Notes: generated by a model from the letters alone, not told the origin. DNA of 38,489 nt from Flavobacteriales bacterium (GCA_947470515.1 CANITF010000030.1:1-38489); one strand, 5' to 3'. Positions 25,614 to 34,343 are shown, counted from the stretch's first letter. Made by a program: numbers and translations.

Positions 25614-25711
25614 GGGGATTTGGGATTCAAGTTTTGAACCACATAGCGATGCCCTGAGCTTGTCGAAGTGGAACATAGGTAACATAGAACTATAACATAT
25701 AGTATTGGGGA
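25614..25711. repeat. Short intergenic stretch with a likely interspersed repeat
   Basis: The 98-bp gap contains CCCTGAGCTTGTCGAAGTG at 25652-25670. From memory this and its complement occur between genes in many unrelated genomes, often many times. It is flanked by repetitive-looking text: TTGAACCACATAG before it, and AACATAGGTAACATAGAAC after it. I cannot count copies in the genome from this window. Confidence 0.4.
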
Positions 25712-26842
25712 TTAGTAATTCGTGTCTAACCTCCTACCCTTCCAAACTGGTTTGTACAAATACATTGCACATAAAATTACCAGGGAATAAATCGGGAATA
25801 AAAGTTCGTAAATTGGAATAAACAACCACGATTTCATTCTTTTAATTCTATTGAAATAAGGCAAGAAAATCAACATATCAACACTCGTTTTCAAAATATA
25901 GCACACCATAAACATTTTCCATTGCCCATTGAATGCAAGAATAGATGCAATCAAAACGAAACAAAATGTCAAAACAACCTGAATAATTGCCAGTGAAGTA
26001 CTTAAATGATCTTTTACATCTCCTGTTTTAGCAATCCATCTTAAGCGTTGATTGAAAAATTCCTTTAAACTTTGTGGTGTTTCCGTTTCAATTGAAAAAG
26101 TCGTGTCTGTAATTAATCGAATAGCTGCATTTTGTTTTCTGAAATCTCTTAAAAGATAGATATCATCTCCACTTGGCATGTGCGAATGACTTTCAAAATT
26201 GTCATATTTATTAAAAGCTTCTCTTTTATAGAGTAAATTTGCTCCACTCGCCATAATTGGCCTTTTCAATCCTGCTATTCCACAATTTGCAGCATTAACT
26301 AAGATCAAATCTACTTCATACAAATGTTCATGGAATTTTTTAGCTTTTAAAATTGCTGGTAGAATATATAAATCAGCTTCCAAAAGATTCTTGAGTTCGG
26401 AGAAATAGTTTGGATTAAATTCAATATCGGCGTCATAGCTCAATATATAGTCAGAACTTGATTGTTCAATTGCATAACGTATTGCGCGCTTCTTCCCTTC
26501 TTGATCCTCTGGCAATTCTAAGACGCGATATGGAATTCCAATAAGCTTCTTAGCAATTAAATCAACACTTCGATCCGAAGAATGATCATTTACAAAGATA
26601 AATTCCTTCGGTAATTCATTGGATGCAAGAATACTTTTTAATAAACATTCGATTCTCTTCTCTTCGTTTCGAAATGGAATAATTACAACCAATTCACTTA
26701 AACAAATCAACTTAGCATCTAAGCTAGATTCTTGTTTTTTGTATGCCAATTCCTTTTTCGATTGAATAAAAAAGCCAAAAAAAACAAGTATTCCTAAGAG
26801 GAAAATATAAATAACATAGAATGAAACTTCAAATTCTAGCAT
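25712..26842 (-). CDS. Family 2 glycosyltransferase, membrane-anchored, with QxxRW motif
   Basis: A 376-residue GT2 enzyme. One membrane segment (about 7-26) is followed by the GT-A domain: ELVVIIPFRNEEKRI, then FIFVNDHSSDRS with the Asp used for the nucleotide, DADIEF as the metal site, and NQRLRW (the QxxRW signature of processive or inverting membrane glycosyltransferases) before the last three membrane segments. It would add sugars to a lipid or polysaccharide on the cytoplasmic face. It sits 3 bp downstream of the flippase-like gene, so the pair probably works on one glycolipid. Donor and acceptor unknown. Confidence 0.85.
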   Translation of the reverse strand: MLEFEVSFYVIYIFLLGILVFFGFFIQSKKELAYKKQESSLDAKLICLSELVVIIPFRNEEKRIECLLKSILASNELPKEFIFVNDHSSDRSVDLIAKKLIGIPYRVLELPEDQEGKKRAIRYAIEQSSSDYILSYDADIEFNPNYFSELKNLLEADLYILPAILKAKKFHEHLYEVDLILVNAANCGIAGLKRPIMASGANLLYKREAFNKYDNFESHSHMPSGDDIYLLRDFRKQNAAIRLITDTTFSIETETPQSLKEFFNQRLRWIAKTGDVKDHLSTSLAIIQVVLTFCFVLIASILAFNGQWKMFMVCYILKTSVDMLIFLPYFNRIKRMKSWLFIPIYELLFPIYSLVILCAMYLYKPVWKGRRLDTNY

Positions 26843-26845
26843 AAC

Positions 26846-27763
26846 TTATCGCTTTTCTTTGCAAATAAATAAACCAATTATTGTCGGTAATAATAAATTG
26901 AATGTCCAAATGAGAAAAGATGAAATTAAAACAGTCAACTCTCCCATTCCAGCTAATGTCAATACCCAAATTGCAATTGATTCACGTATTGCTAATTTCC
27001 CAAGTATTAAAGACGGTGCAATCGTAACCCACAAATATACTTGCCAGATCCAAAACACATTCTCAAGTGACAGATTTTCTCCAAAAGCATGAAGCATAAA
27101 AGAAAATTGTAAGGTAAAAATACCGTGACGGAGAAAACTCAACAAAAGAATTTTCCAACGATACATTCGACGTCTCTTAATGTTTCTAATCAATAAATGA
27201 ATTCTCGCTTTTCGTTTTAAAAATTTAAAAAACCATTCAAAATTGAAATAGAATAAGATGACAACAAGTCCAATCACAATAAGTATGAAATTGAATTGAT
27301 CGATTTCCAAATCAATTGGAATCCTACCTAAAATCAAAATCCCTATAATCCCAAAAACAATGCTTGCTATGAATTGCGCATAATTTGAAACAAGTGTTAA
27401 AACAATCAATGAAATTCTATTTCTTCTCTCAAAATAATAAATCCGTCCGATGAAATTCCCCAGCATATTAGGCGTCAACATTCCCGTTATTATTCCTGCG
27501 AAAAAAGCATTTAATTTTATTTTTTGGGTTGTTTGAACTTCTGCAATGTTTAAGGTGATTACCCACTTTATCCATTCTAAAAACCAGTTCATTGGTACTA
27601 ATAATAAAGTGAGAATTAAATAAAAAGGATGAATTAATTGAATCTTTTCCTTACTCCAATCTATCTTGATAAATTGAAAATAAAAAAACACTGCGATGAC
27701 CGCAAGCAGAATCATTTTAAGAAAAATGAAAATTATCTTTTGTTTTTTTATAGCTTTAACCAA
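26846..27763 (-). CDS. Flippase-like (lysylphosphatidylglycerol synthase TM region family) membrane protein
   Basis: About 305 residues with six to eight hydrophobic segments, matching the lysylphosphatidylglycerol synthase transmembrane-region/UPF0104 family found near glycosyltransferases. The segment GMLTPNMLGNFIGRIYYFERRNRI is characteristic. The start is uncertain: no ATG occurs before 27715, and the longest frame would begin at a TTG at 27820 inside the ruvC coding region on the other strand. I chose the TTG at 27763, giving a Lys-rich start (VKAIKKQKIIF) before the first membrane segment; the ATG at 27715 would cut into it. The family is thought to move or organise lipids across the membrane; here it probably works with the adjacent glycosyltransferase. 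Confidence 0.75.
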   Translation of the reverse strand: MVKAIKKQKIIFIFLKMILLAVIAVFFYFQFIKIDWSKEKIQLIHPFYLILTLLLVPMNWFLEWIKWVITLNIAEVQTTQKIKLNAFFAGIITGMLTPNMLGNFIGRIYYFERRNRISLIVLTLVSNYAQFIASIVFGIIGILILGRIPIDLEIDQFNFILIVIGLVVILFYFNFEWFFKFLKRKARIHLLIRNIKRRRMYRWKILLLSFLRHGIFTLQFSFMLHAFGENLSLENVFWIWQVYLWVTIAPSLILGKLAIRESIAIWVLTLAGMGELTVLISSFLIWTFNLLLPTIIGLFICKEKR

Positions 27764-27777
27764 CGAACAAAAATTGA

Positions 27778-28335
27778 ATGGTTGAAGATAAGATAATTCT
27801 TGGAATTGATCCCGGAACAACAGTTTTAGGATATGGATTAATTCATGTCAAACAAAATAAATTATCGCTAATTAATTTCGGTATTATTCAATTGAGTAAG
27901 CTTCCAACGCATCCAGATAAATTAAAACGTATTTTCGACCGATTAGATGGAATTATTAAAGAATTCAAACCAGATGAAATGGCCATTGAAGCACCTTTTT
28001 TTGGTAAGAATGTTCAATCAATGTTAAAACTTGGTCGCGCCCAAGGCGTTGCGATAGCTGCAAGTTTAAGTCACAATGTACCTTTTGAAGAATATTCACC
28101 AAGAAGAATTAAACAAGCTATTACAGGGAATGGGAATGCTTCAAAAGAGCAAGTTGCAGCTATGTTACAAACGCTTTTAAATTTTGATGAAATGCCTAAA
28201 TATTTAGATGCAACCGATGGATTAGCTGTTGCTGTTTGTCACCATTTCTCAAATGGAATTGGTGAACACAACAAATCAAAATCTGGGAATTGGGAATCCT
28301 TCCTAAAGACAAATCCTGACCGAAAATTGCGCTAA
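27778..28335 (+). CDS. ruvC: Crossover junction endodeoxyribonuclease RuvC
   Basis: RuvC cuts Holliday junctions in a dimer with RuvAB. The 185-residue sequence carries the four catalytic acids: Asp11 in [12 protein letters not shown], Glu71 in [11 protein letters not shown], and Asp144 and Asp147 in [23 protein letters not shown] (86-95) and [21 protein letters not shown] (shortened: [12 protein letters not shown]) are also standard. The first codon ATG follows caaaaattga. It is divergent from the flippase-like gene and meets the DUF4296 gene tail to tail with 2 bp between stops. The ~25 residues after the catalytic domain form a basic polar tail. Confidence 0.96.
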   Translation: MVEDKIILGIDPGTTVLGYGLIHVKQNKLSLINFGIIQLSKLPTHPDKLKRIFDRLDGIIKEFKPDEMAIEAPFFGKNVQSMLKLGRAQGVAIAASLSHNVPFEEYSPRRIKQAITGNGNASKEQVAAMLQTLLNFDEMPKYLDATDGLAVAVCHHFSNGIGEHNKSKSGNWESFLKTNPDRKLR

Positions 28336-28337
28336 TC

Positions 28338-28757
28338 TTATTGATTTAATTTAAATCCTTTTATTCTTTTGGGCTGTGTTTGAAAAACACTGGTATCTAT
28401 TAAAACCACATCATTACTTAATAACGAAGCTTCTTTATTCAAAGAGTCGAGGATTTGAGCGTATATCGATTGCATTACTTCCTGTCGTGAACCATAATAT
28501 TCCATGCTTTCTTCAAATCGTTTGTGTGAGATTGAATAATGATCCAATATTTTTTTACCAGACATATTCATTGTTTTTTGAAATCTAGAAACATGCAAAT
28601 ATTTAGTTTGAATATGCGATTCAATTAACGTCATATCCTTTAAAACCATGACTAAAGTATCTCTTGGAATTAAATTCTGAGGCGTTGGTTTACCATTCAT
28701 AGAATCGGAACAAGCGTTCAAGAGGATTATAATCACAAATGGTAAGAAACACTTCAT
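28338..28757 (-). CDS. DUF4296 family lipoprotein
   Basis: A 139-residue protein with a lipoprotein signal (FVIIILLNAC, lipid-anchored at Cys16) and a DUF4296 domain: IPRDTLVMVLKDMTLIESHI, then the FQKTMNMSGKKILDHYSI and RFEESMEYYGSRQEVMQSIY helices. The family is Bacteroidetes-specific and has no known function. It is probably translated with pyrC upstream, the gap being one base. In relatives I recall the same order of Dpm1-like glycosyltransferase, dihydroorotase and DUF4296. Confidence 0.88.
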   Translation of the reverse strand: MKCFLPFVIIILLNACSDSMNGKPTPQNLIPRDTLVMVLKDMTLIESHIQTKYLHVSRFQKTMNMSGKKILDHYSISHKRFEESMEYYGSRQEVMQSIYAQILDSLNKEASLLSNDVVLIDTSVFQTQPKRIKGFKLNQ

Positions 28758-28758
28758 G

Positions 28759-30099
28759 TTATCTATTAAAAGTCATACGTGAACCAAAAGTACCTTCTAA
28801 AACTTTACTATCACTATAAACAAGATTACCATTCACAAACGTTTTATCAATAGCATAATTGAATGTAATACCTTCAAAAGGTGACCAACCACATTTGTAC
28901 AAAATATTATTTTTTGTTACAGTATATGGTTTTTTATCCATAACAACTAAGTCAGCAAAATATCCTTCCTTAATATATCCTCTTTTTTCAATTTTAAAAA
29001 GGATAGCAGGATTATGCGCCATTTTTTCAACGATTTTCTCTATACTGATAAGTCCTTCATCCATTTTCTGAAGCATTGCTTGTAAAGCGCTTTGAACAAG
29101 TGGTCCGCCAGAGGGTGCTTTAAAATACGATTGCTCTTTTTCCTCAATTGTATGTGGCGCATGATCTGTTGCGATAACATCTATTCTATTATCCAAAACT
29201 GCTTGAAAAATAGCAGCACGATCACTCGCTTTTTTAACTGCTGGATTCCATTTGATATAATTTCCTTTCGTTTTATAATCCTCGTCAGAAAACCATAAAT
29301 GATGCACACATGCTTCAGCAGTAATCAGTTTTTTCTCAAGTGGCAATGTGTTATCGAACAAAGAAAGTTCTTTCTCTGTTGAAATATGTAAAATATGTAA
29401 GCGCGTATTATATTTCTTTGCAAGTCGAACAGCCATTGAAGAAGATAAAAAACATGCTTCTTCACTGCGAATTAAAGGATGCAATTCAACTGGAATGTTT
29501 TCACCGTAAATCGCTTTGTATTTTTCAATATTTGCACGAATTGTTCCTTCATCTTCACAATGTGTTGCAATGATTAATGGCGGTACTTTTTCGAAAAGAT
29601 CTTCCAATGATTTTTCTCTGTCAACAAGCATATTTCCAGTTGACGAACCCATAAAAATTTTTACGCCACAAACATTCTTTCCATTCGTTTTTAAAACCTC
29701 CTCTAAATTATCATTAGAAGCACCCATAAAAAAAGAATAGTTGGCTATTGACGAGCGGGCAGCAATCTCATATTTATCTTCTAAAATTTCTTGCGTTAAT
29801 GCATTAGGAATTGTATTCGGCATTTCCATGAAAGATGTAATTCCACCTGCAACAGCCGATTTAGATTCTGAAGCTATATCAGCCTTGTGAATCAAACCTG
29901 GTTCTCTAAAATGTACTTGATCATCTATACAACCGGGAAGAACAAATTTCCCTTCAAGGTTATAAACAGTAGAATTTTCTATTGGATTTATTTGTGAACT
30001 TATTTTGTCAATTATTCCATTTTTAATTAAGATATCAGCTACATACTGCTGACCTTCATTAACAATAGTTGCTGCTTTTAATAAAATAGTAGAACTCAT
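28759..30099 (-). CDS. pyrC: Dihydroorotase
   Basis: Dihydroorotase closes carbamoyl-aspartate to dihydroorotate in pyrimidine synthesis. Starting at the ATG at 30099 (MSSTILLKAATIV) gives 446 residues and an ATGA overlap with the upstream glycosyltransferase; the frame extends nine codons further into that gene, but I reject this. Visible elements are DDQVHFREPG (59-68), VKIFMGSSTGN with Lys147, HCEDEG with His180, LHILHIS with His235/His238 and ATDHAPH with Asp312. The metal-binding HxH motif near residue 61 reads Gln-Val-His, so the first histidine is Gln61. I recall the same DDQVHF form in other Bacteroidetes, so this is likely a normal variant there. Strong family assignment; residue roles from class knowledge. 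Confidence 0.9.
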   Translation of the reverse strand: MSSTILLKAATIVNEGQQYVADILIKNGIIDKISSQINPIENSTVYNLEGKFVLPGCIDDQVHFREPGLIHKADIASESKSAVAGGITSFMEMPNTIPNALTQEILEDKYEIAARSSIANYSFFMGASNDNLEEVLKTNGKNVCGVKIFMGSSTGNMLVDREKSLEDLFEKVPPLIIATHCEDEGTIRANIEKYKAIYGENIPVELHPLIRSEEACFLSSSMAVRLAKKYNTRLHILHISTEKELSLFDNTLPLEKKLITAEACVHHLWFSDEDYKTKGNYIKWNPAVKKASDRAAIFQAVLDNRIDVIATDHAPHTIEEKEQSYFKAPSGGPLVQSALQAMLQKMDEGLISIEKIVEKMAHNPAILFKIEKRGYIKEGYFADLVVMDKKPYTVTKNNILYKCGWSPFEGITFNYAIDKTFVNGNLVYSDSKVLEGTFGSRMTFNR

Positions 30100-30806
30100 A
30101 ATTTCATTTTTCTCATTTTCCAAACCCCAAAAAAGGCCTCTTTAAAGATGCCTGAACTCATTTTTGATATACCATAAAGTCTATCCACAAAAGTAATTGG
30201 TACTTCCGTAATTTTAAAACCATGCTTAACTGTTGCATATTTCATACAAATTTGAAAAGCATACCCTTTAAATGTATTTCCGTCCAAGTTTATTGTTTCT
30301 AAAACTTTGCGTCGGTAACATTTGAACCCAGCTGTTGTATCTTTTATAGAAATAAACAATATCATGCGAACATAAACACTAGCAAAATATGACATTAAGA
30401 CTCTCTTTAAAGGCCAATTTTTAACTTTACCACCTTTACAATAGCGCGAACCGATGCTCAAATCAGCACCTTGAACACACGCATTATATAAGCGAATCAA
30501 ATCATTTGGATTGTGTGAGAAGTCACAGTCCATTTCAAAAATAAATTCATACCTTTTTAAAATCGCAGTTTTAAAACCATGAATGTATGCAGTACCTAAG
30601 CCAAGTTTCCCTTCCCTTTTTTCAAGAAATATTCTAGCAGGAAATTCAAGTTGCAGTTCTTCAATTTTCTCAGCTGTTCCGTCTGGCGAATTATCGTCAA
30701 CAAATAAAATATGAAAATCCTTTTCAAACGCCATGATTGCTCTAACCATGTGTTCAACATTTTCGATTTCATTGTAAGTTGGAATAATAATTACTGCGTC
30801 TGACAC
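30096..30806 (-). CDS. Dolichol/polyprenol-phosphate mannosyltransferase-like glycosyltransferase (Dpm1 type)
   Basis: A 236-residue GT2 enzyme of the polyprenol monophosphomannose synthase group, with a GTG start at 30806. It opens with VIIIPTYNEIENVEHMVRAI, then HILFVDDNSPDGTAEKIEEL (nucleotide and metal contacts), MDCDFSHNP as the DxD-like site, and SRYCKGGKVKNWPLKRVLMSY. Such enzymes attach a sugar from GDP-mannose or a similar donor to a polyprenol phosphate on the cytoplasmic side. No C-terminal membrane pair is present, like Dpm1 rather than GtrB forms. It is the first gene of a probable unit with pyrC and DUF4296, with an ATGA overlap into pyrC. Confidence 0.88.
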   Translation of the reverse strand: MSDAVIIIPTYNEIENVEHMVRAIMAFEKDFHILFVDDNSPDGTAEKIEELQLEFPARIFLEKREGKLGLGTAYIHGFKTAILKRYEFIFEMDCDFSHNPNDLIRLYNACVQGADLSIGSRYCKGGKVKNWPLKRVLMSYFASVYVRMILFISIKDTTAGFKCYRRKVLETINLDGNTFKGYAFQICMKYATVKHGFKITEVPITFVDRLYGISKMSSGIFKEAFFGVWKMRKMKL

Positions 30807-30885
30807 CTTAATTTAATTTTGAGCACTAAAATAATTAATATTCACCTATTAAAAGTTAAAATATTCCAATTCCTTCTATTGTTTT

Positions 30886-30893
30886 TATCTTTA
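30886..30893 (+). promoter_or_regulatory. -7 promoter box for the LVIVD-repeat gene
   Basis: TATCTTTA matches TAnnTTTG at all but the last base and lies 18 bases before the ATG at 30912. It is downstream of the earlier in-frame ATG at 30819, which argues for the later start. Confidence 0.45.
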
Positions 30894-30911
30894 CGGTACA
30901 ACGTTTACCAA

Positions 30912-32294
30912 ATGAAAAGGATTATTCTATTTCTTCATCTTTTTTGTACTATTCTGCTACAAGCACAAGAACAAAAAAATATCACATTCCTTGATAATTG
31001 GAACGAAGATACGTTAGTTACAAACACAAGCAATGTAAGATACAGCGGATGTTGGGGATTTACCAGAAATAATACTGAATACGCAATCATAGGTTCGACT
31101 GAAGGAACTCATTTTTTTAAACTTTCGAATGAAAACAAATTAATTCAATGTGGCTTCGTTGAAGGGCGCTTTAATTCTTCCCAAGTTATTCATCGTGAAT
31201 TTAAGACCTATGGAAATTACGCTTATTCTATTTGTGATGAAGGAAATAGTAGTTTGCAAATAATAGACTTAAGTTATCTGCCGGATTCAGTTGTTAAGGT
31301 AGCTGATCTTCAAGATCTGAATTTCGGGAAGACACACAACCTGACAATTGATACAACAAATGCATTACTTTACGCCTGCCTTGTGACGCCAATTGTAGCT
31401 GGAAGTGAATTATCTTTAGTCCCATTGCGCGTGTTTTCACTGGCCGACCCAATTAATCCTGTTTTACTTTGGGAAGGTCCATCAGATATCCCAATTGTTC
31501 ATGATTGTTATGTTCGGGATAACATTGCACTATTAAATTGTGGTGATGAAGGATTAAGGGTTTATGATTTTACGAATCCTTCATCTCCCAATTATATTAA
31601 TAATCTTAATTTCTATCAAGATCAAGGATACAATCATCAAGGATGGTTAAGTCCAGATGGATTGACATACGTTTTTGCGGATGAGACGAACGGTAAACGC
31701 GTTAAAAAATGTACCGTAGGTTCTGATTACTCTATTCAAGTTCAAAGTTTTTTCGGTACAAATTATGAAAATAATAGTGTGCCTCATAACATAATGTGCA
31801 CTGACCAATTTGCTTTTGTTGCATACTATAATGAAGGATTAAGAATTTTTGACATCAGAAATGCTCCGATTGAAATAGCAAGTTACGACACTTATCCAAC
31901 ATCCTCCAATTTTAAGATGAATGGTGCTTGGGGTGTCTTTTCAAATTATTTATCCGGTCGAATAATTGTATCAGATCGGCAAAACGGATTGTTTTTGTTG
32001 CATTTTGATCAATCAGTTTTCATGAATGAAGCAGCTGATGAGTTTAATATTTATCCCAATCCAGCTTCTAAAAACGGGAAATTTATTGTTCGTTCTGCCT
32101 ATGATGAAATTGCTGAATTCACTGTAAACCTTTACAATAATGTTGGTGAATTAATTATGACTGAAAAAATTTCTAATCAAAGTTATGGATCTTTTTCAAT
32201 GCCTGAAATTTCGGGTGTGTATACTGTTAAAATAGCGTTTATTAATTATTTAGGTGAACAAGAAATCGTTGTTCAAAAACTTATTTCTCAGTAG
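30912..32294 (+). CDS. Secreted LVIVD/choice-of-anchor B repeat protein with T9SS type A tail
   Basis: From the ATG at 30912 the protein has a good signal peptide (MKRIILFLHLFCTILLQAQ) and is 460 residues. The body is made of beta-propeller-like repeats of the LVIVD type (NTEYAIIGSTEGTHFFKL, YAYSICDEGNSSLQIIDLS, FAFVAYYNEGLRIFDI). The C-terminus begins FNIYPNPASKNGKFIV and ends with VQKLISQ, the type A sorting domain that sends proteins through the type IX secretion system. The 93-bp-longer start at 30819 would put a second hydrophobic block before the signal peptide and is unlikely. It ends 14 bp inside the 3' end of recX, tail to tail. Function unknown, probably surface or extracellular. 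Confidence 0.85.
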   Translation: MKRIILFLHLFCTILLQAQEQKNITFLDNWNEDTLVTNTSNVRYSGCWGFTRNNTEYAIIGSTEGTHFFKLSNENKLIQCGFVEGRFNSSQVIHREFKTYGNYAYSICDEGNSSLQIIDLSYLPDSVVKVADLQDLNFGKTHNLTIDTTNALLYACLVTPIVAGSELSLVPLRVFSLADPINPVLLWEGPSDIPIVHDCYVRDNIALLNCGDEGLRVYDFTNPSSPNYINNLNFYQDQGYNHQGWLSPDGLTYVFADETNGKRVKKCTVGSDYSIQVQSFFGTNYENNSVPHNIMCTDQFAFVAYYNEGLRIFDIRNAPIEIASYDTYPTSSNFKMNGAWGVFSNYLSGRIIVSDRQNGLFLLHFDQSVFMNEAADEFNIYPNPASKNGKFIVRSAYDEIAEFTVNLYNNVGELIMTEKISNQSYGSFSMPEISGVYTVKIAFINYLGEQEIVVQKLISQ

Positions 32295-32766
32295 AAAAAA
32301 CTGTTATTACAGCATCTTGTATCAAGTCACTTTCATACCCTTTTGATTGCAGAAAACGCATCACTTTGACTTTTTTTTGCCAAAGGTCTTTCTCCTTTAC
32401 TAGTTCTTTTTGTTTTTTGATTGCAAGAGAAAGAAGTGTCTCCCAATATTCATCGCGGTCAATTTCTTTAAGCGCCTTTTGAATCGAATAATTAGAAATT
32501 CGTTTTTGAGAAAGATGACTTTTGATTTTGATTACCCCCCATTTCTTAATGCGGAATTTTCCTGAAACAAATGCAGAAGCAAATCTTTCCTCGTCAAGAA
32601 AACGATTAGATATTAGATCCGAGATTAATGCATCGGAATCTTTTTCATTAAATCCCCACAAACTTAACTTTTGGCGTAATTCGAGCTGACATCGCTCTTG
32701 ATAAGCACAAAGCGCTTCTAACTTAGCTTTTGCTTCTAAAAGAGAGTATTTACACTCCGACTTCAT
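32281..32766 (-). CDS. recX: Regulatory protein RecX
   Basis: RecX binds RecA filaments and limits recombinase activity. From the ATG at 32766 it has 161 residues, a normal length; the TTG at 32778 would overlap RNase E/G further. The three-helix repeats of RecX are visible: YSLLEAKAKLEALCAYQERC, then FLDEERFASAFVSGKFRIKKWG, ISNYSIQKALKEIDRDEYWE and FLQSKGYESDLIQDAV. The gene begins 2 bases after the RNase E/G stop, so both are probably on one message, and a hairpin covers the junction. recA is not in this window. Confidence 0.9.
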   Translation of the reverse strand: MKSECKYSLLEAKAKLEALCAYQERCQLELRQKLSLWGFNEKDSDALISDLISNRFLDEERFASAFVSGKFRIKKWGVIKIKSHLSQKRISNYSIQKALKEIDRDEYWETLLSLAIKKQKELVKEKDLWQKKVKVMRFLQSKGYESDLIQDAVITVFSTEK

Positions 32767-32775
32767 GTCAGAGTG
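32753..32775 (-). promoter_or_regulatory. Hairpin at the RNase E/G-recX junction presenting the recX start codon
   Basis: On the minus strand CACTCTGAC (32767-32775) pairs with GTCGGAGTG (32753-32761) through nine base pairs with one U-G wobble in RNA. The 5-base loop is ATGAA, which holds the recX ATG and spans the codon. The stem covers the end of the RNase E/G gene, including its stop. Confidence 0.45.
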
Positions 32776-34315
32776 CAATTTCCTCGTTAATCTTATTTAC
32801 AAATGAATATTGTAATAAATGGTGCGCAGTGACACCTCTTACAGTGATCCATTTTTTGTATTTAAAGAACCATTTTACTTGTCTTGAAATTATTCCTTTT
32901 TTGAAATAAGCTTCCAAATATGGATGCACAAGCAAGCTAACATGAGCTTCTTTTCTATCCAATAACAAATAATTCAAGTTTGATTCAATCTCTTCCGCGT
33001 ATAAAATACTTGCCTGAACTTCACCTGTTCCATTACAAGTAGGACACATTTCAGAAGTATTGATATCTGTTTCTGGTCTTACTCGTTGACGTGTAATTTC
33101 AATTACTCCAAACTTTGAAGGAGGTAAAATATTATGCTTCGCACGGTCGCGCAACATGTGACTTTTCAATTTCTCAAAAAGAATTTTGTTGTTTTCACGG
33201 TCGTGCATATCAATAAAATCAACGCAAACAATACCACCCATATCTCGCAATTGCAAAACTCTTGCAATCTCTTCAGCTGCTTCCATATTGGTTGCAACAG
33301 CGTTACTTTCTTGTCCATCAGCACCTTTACGGTTACCACTATTGACATCAATAACGTGCATTGCTTCCGTATGCTCAACGATAAGGTAACCACCACTAGG
33401 CAAAGGAACTTTCTTTCCAAAAAGAGTTTTTATTTGCTTGGTGATTCCGAATCTTTCGAAAATGCTAATCTTACTGTCGTAGAGTTTTAAAATATTTTCG
33501 CGTCCTGGAGCAATTCCTGTAACGAATTCTCTCATCTCACCGAAAAGAGTTTCATCGTTGACATGAATATTTGTAAAATCTCCATTCAACAAATCTCTTA
33601 AAATAGAGGATGTTTTGTCAATCTCGCCCAACACTCGTTTAGGAGGTGTTGAAATCTTAAGATTGGCATACATCGTTTTCCACTTTTCAAGCAGATTTTT
33701 AAGATCTTGATCTAACAATTCAATTTTACGATTTTCAGCAACCGTTCGAATAATTACACCAAAATGCTTAGGTTTGATGCTTTCCATCAAATCCTTCAGC
33801 CGTTTTCTTTCCTCTGGTTCTTTAATCTTTTGAGATATTGAAATCTTATCTGAAAAAGGAACAAGCACTAAATATCTACCAGCTAAAGTAATTTCCGCAC
33901 ACAAACGCGGACCTTTACTAGAGATTGGTTCTTTCGCAACTTGTACTAAAATAGGTTGAGAAGAGGAAATAATATCATTAATTTTTCCATCCTTAGGGAT
34001 GTCACCTTCACTTTTAAAATAAAGAAGATCGGGTACGCTTTGCTTGCCGTGTAGCGTGTCTTTCGTAAACTTATTGAGTGAATTAAATTGGGGTCCAAGA
34101 TCTAAATAATGCAGAAAAGCATCTTTCTCATATCCAACATCAACAAAAGCAGCATTAAGACTTGGTACTATTTTCCTTACTTTTCCAAGATAAATATCAC
34201 CAACAGAGAAATCATTATTCCCTCTTTCTTCATGCAACTCAATAAGTTTCCCGTCACGCAATAAAGCAAGCCAGATGCTCCCTTTACGGGCATCGACTAT
34301 TAGTTCTAAACTCAC
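32768..34315 (-). CDS. rng: Ribonuclease E/G family protein
   Basis: A 515-residue RNase of the E/G family, of the short RNase G type without a long C-terminal scaffold. The S1 RNA-binding domain lies at about 38-135 (GDIYLGKVRKIVPSLNAAFVDVG, shortened: GKVRKIVPSLNAAFV). The DNase I-like catalytic domain has MHVIDVNSG (Asp323) and VCVDFIDM (Asp366), the metal-binding acids, and the zinc link that joins subunits is CPTC (424-427). It matures rRNA and starts mRNA decay by cutting 5'-monophosphorylated RNA. It precedes recX and follows the small basic protein gene. Confidence 0.93.
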   Translation of the reverse strand: MSLELIVDARKGSIWLALLRDGKLIELHEERGNNDFSVGDIYLGKVRKIVPSLNAAFVDVGYEKDAFLHYLDLGPQFNSLNKFTKDTLHGKQSVPDLLYFKSEGDIPKDGKINDIISSSQPILVQVAKEPISSKGPRLCAEITLAGRYLVLVPFSDKISISQKIKEPEERKRLKDLMESIKPKHFGVIIRTVAENRKIELLDQDLKNLLEKWKTMYANLKISTPPKRVLGEIDKTSSILRDLLNGDFTNIHVNDETLFGEMREFVTGIAPGRENILKLYDSKISIFERFGITKQIKTLFGKKVPLPSGGYLIVEHTEAMHVIDVNSGNRKGADGQESNAVATNMEAAEEIARVLQLRDMGGIVCVDFIDMHDRENNKILFEKLKSHMLRDRAKHNILPPSKFGVIEITRQRVRPETDINTSEMCPTCNGTGEVQASILYAEEIESNLNYLLLDRKEAHVSLLVHPYLEAYFKKGIISRQVKWFFKYKKWITVRGVTAHHLLQYSFVNKINEEIAL

Positions 34316-34343
34316 GAAGCTTTATTTAAAAGTTAAAAAACAG

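Noticed and set aside
27764-27820. N-terminal extension of the flippase-like protein from a TTG at 27820
   Set aside because: It would lie inside the ruvC coding region on the opposite strand, and the added residues are not family-like.
30100-30123. Earlier pyrC start within the upstream glycosyltransferase
   Set aside because: The ATG at 30099 gives the family-typical start and an ATGA overlap with the upstream stop.
30819-30911. Upstream extension of the LVIVD-repeat protein from an earlier ATG
   Set aside because: It would place a second hydrophobic stretch before a good signal peptide, and a promoter box lies inside it.
33134-33490. Plus-strand open frame inside the RNase E/G gene
   Set aside because: It is a shadow of the conserved catalytic region of RNase E/G on the other strand.
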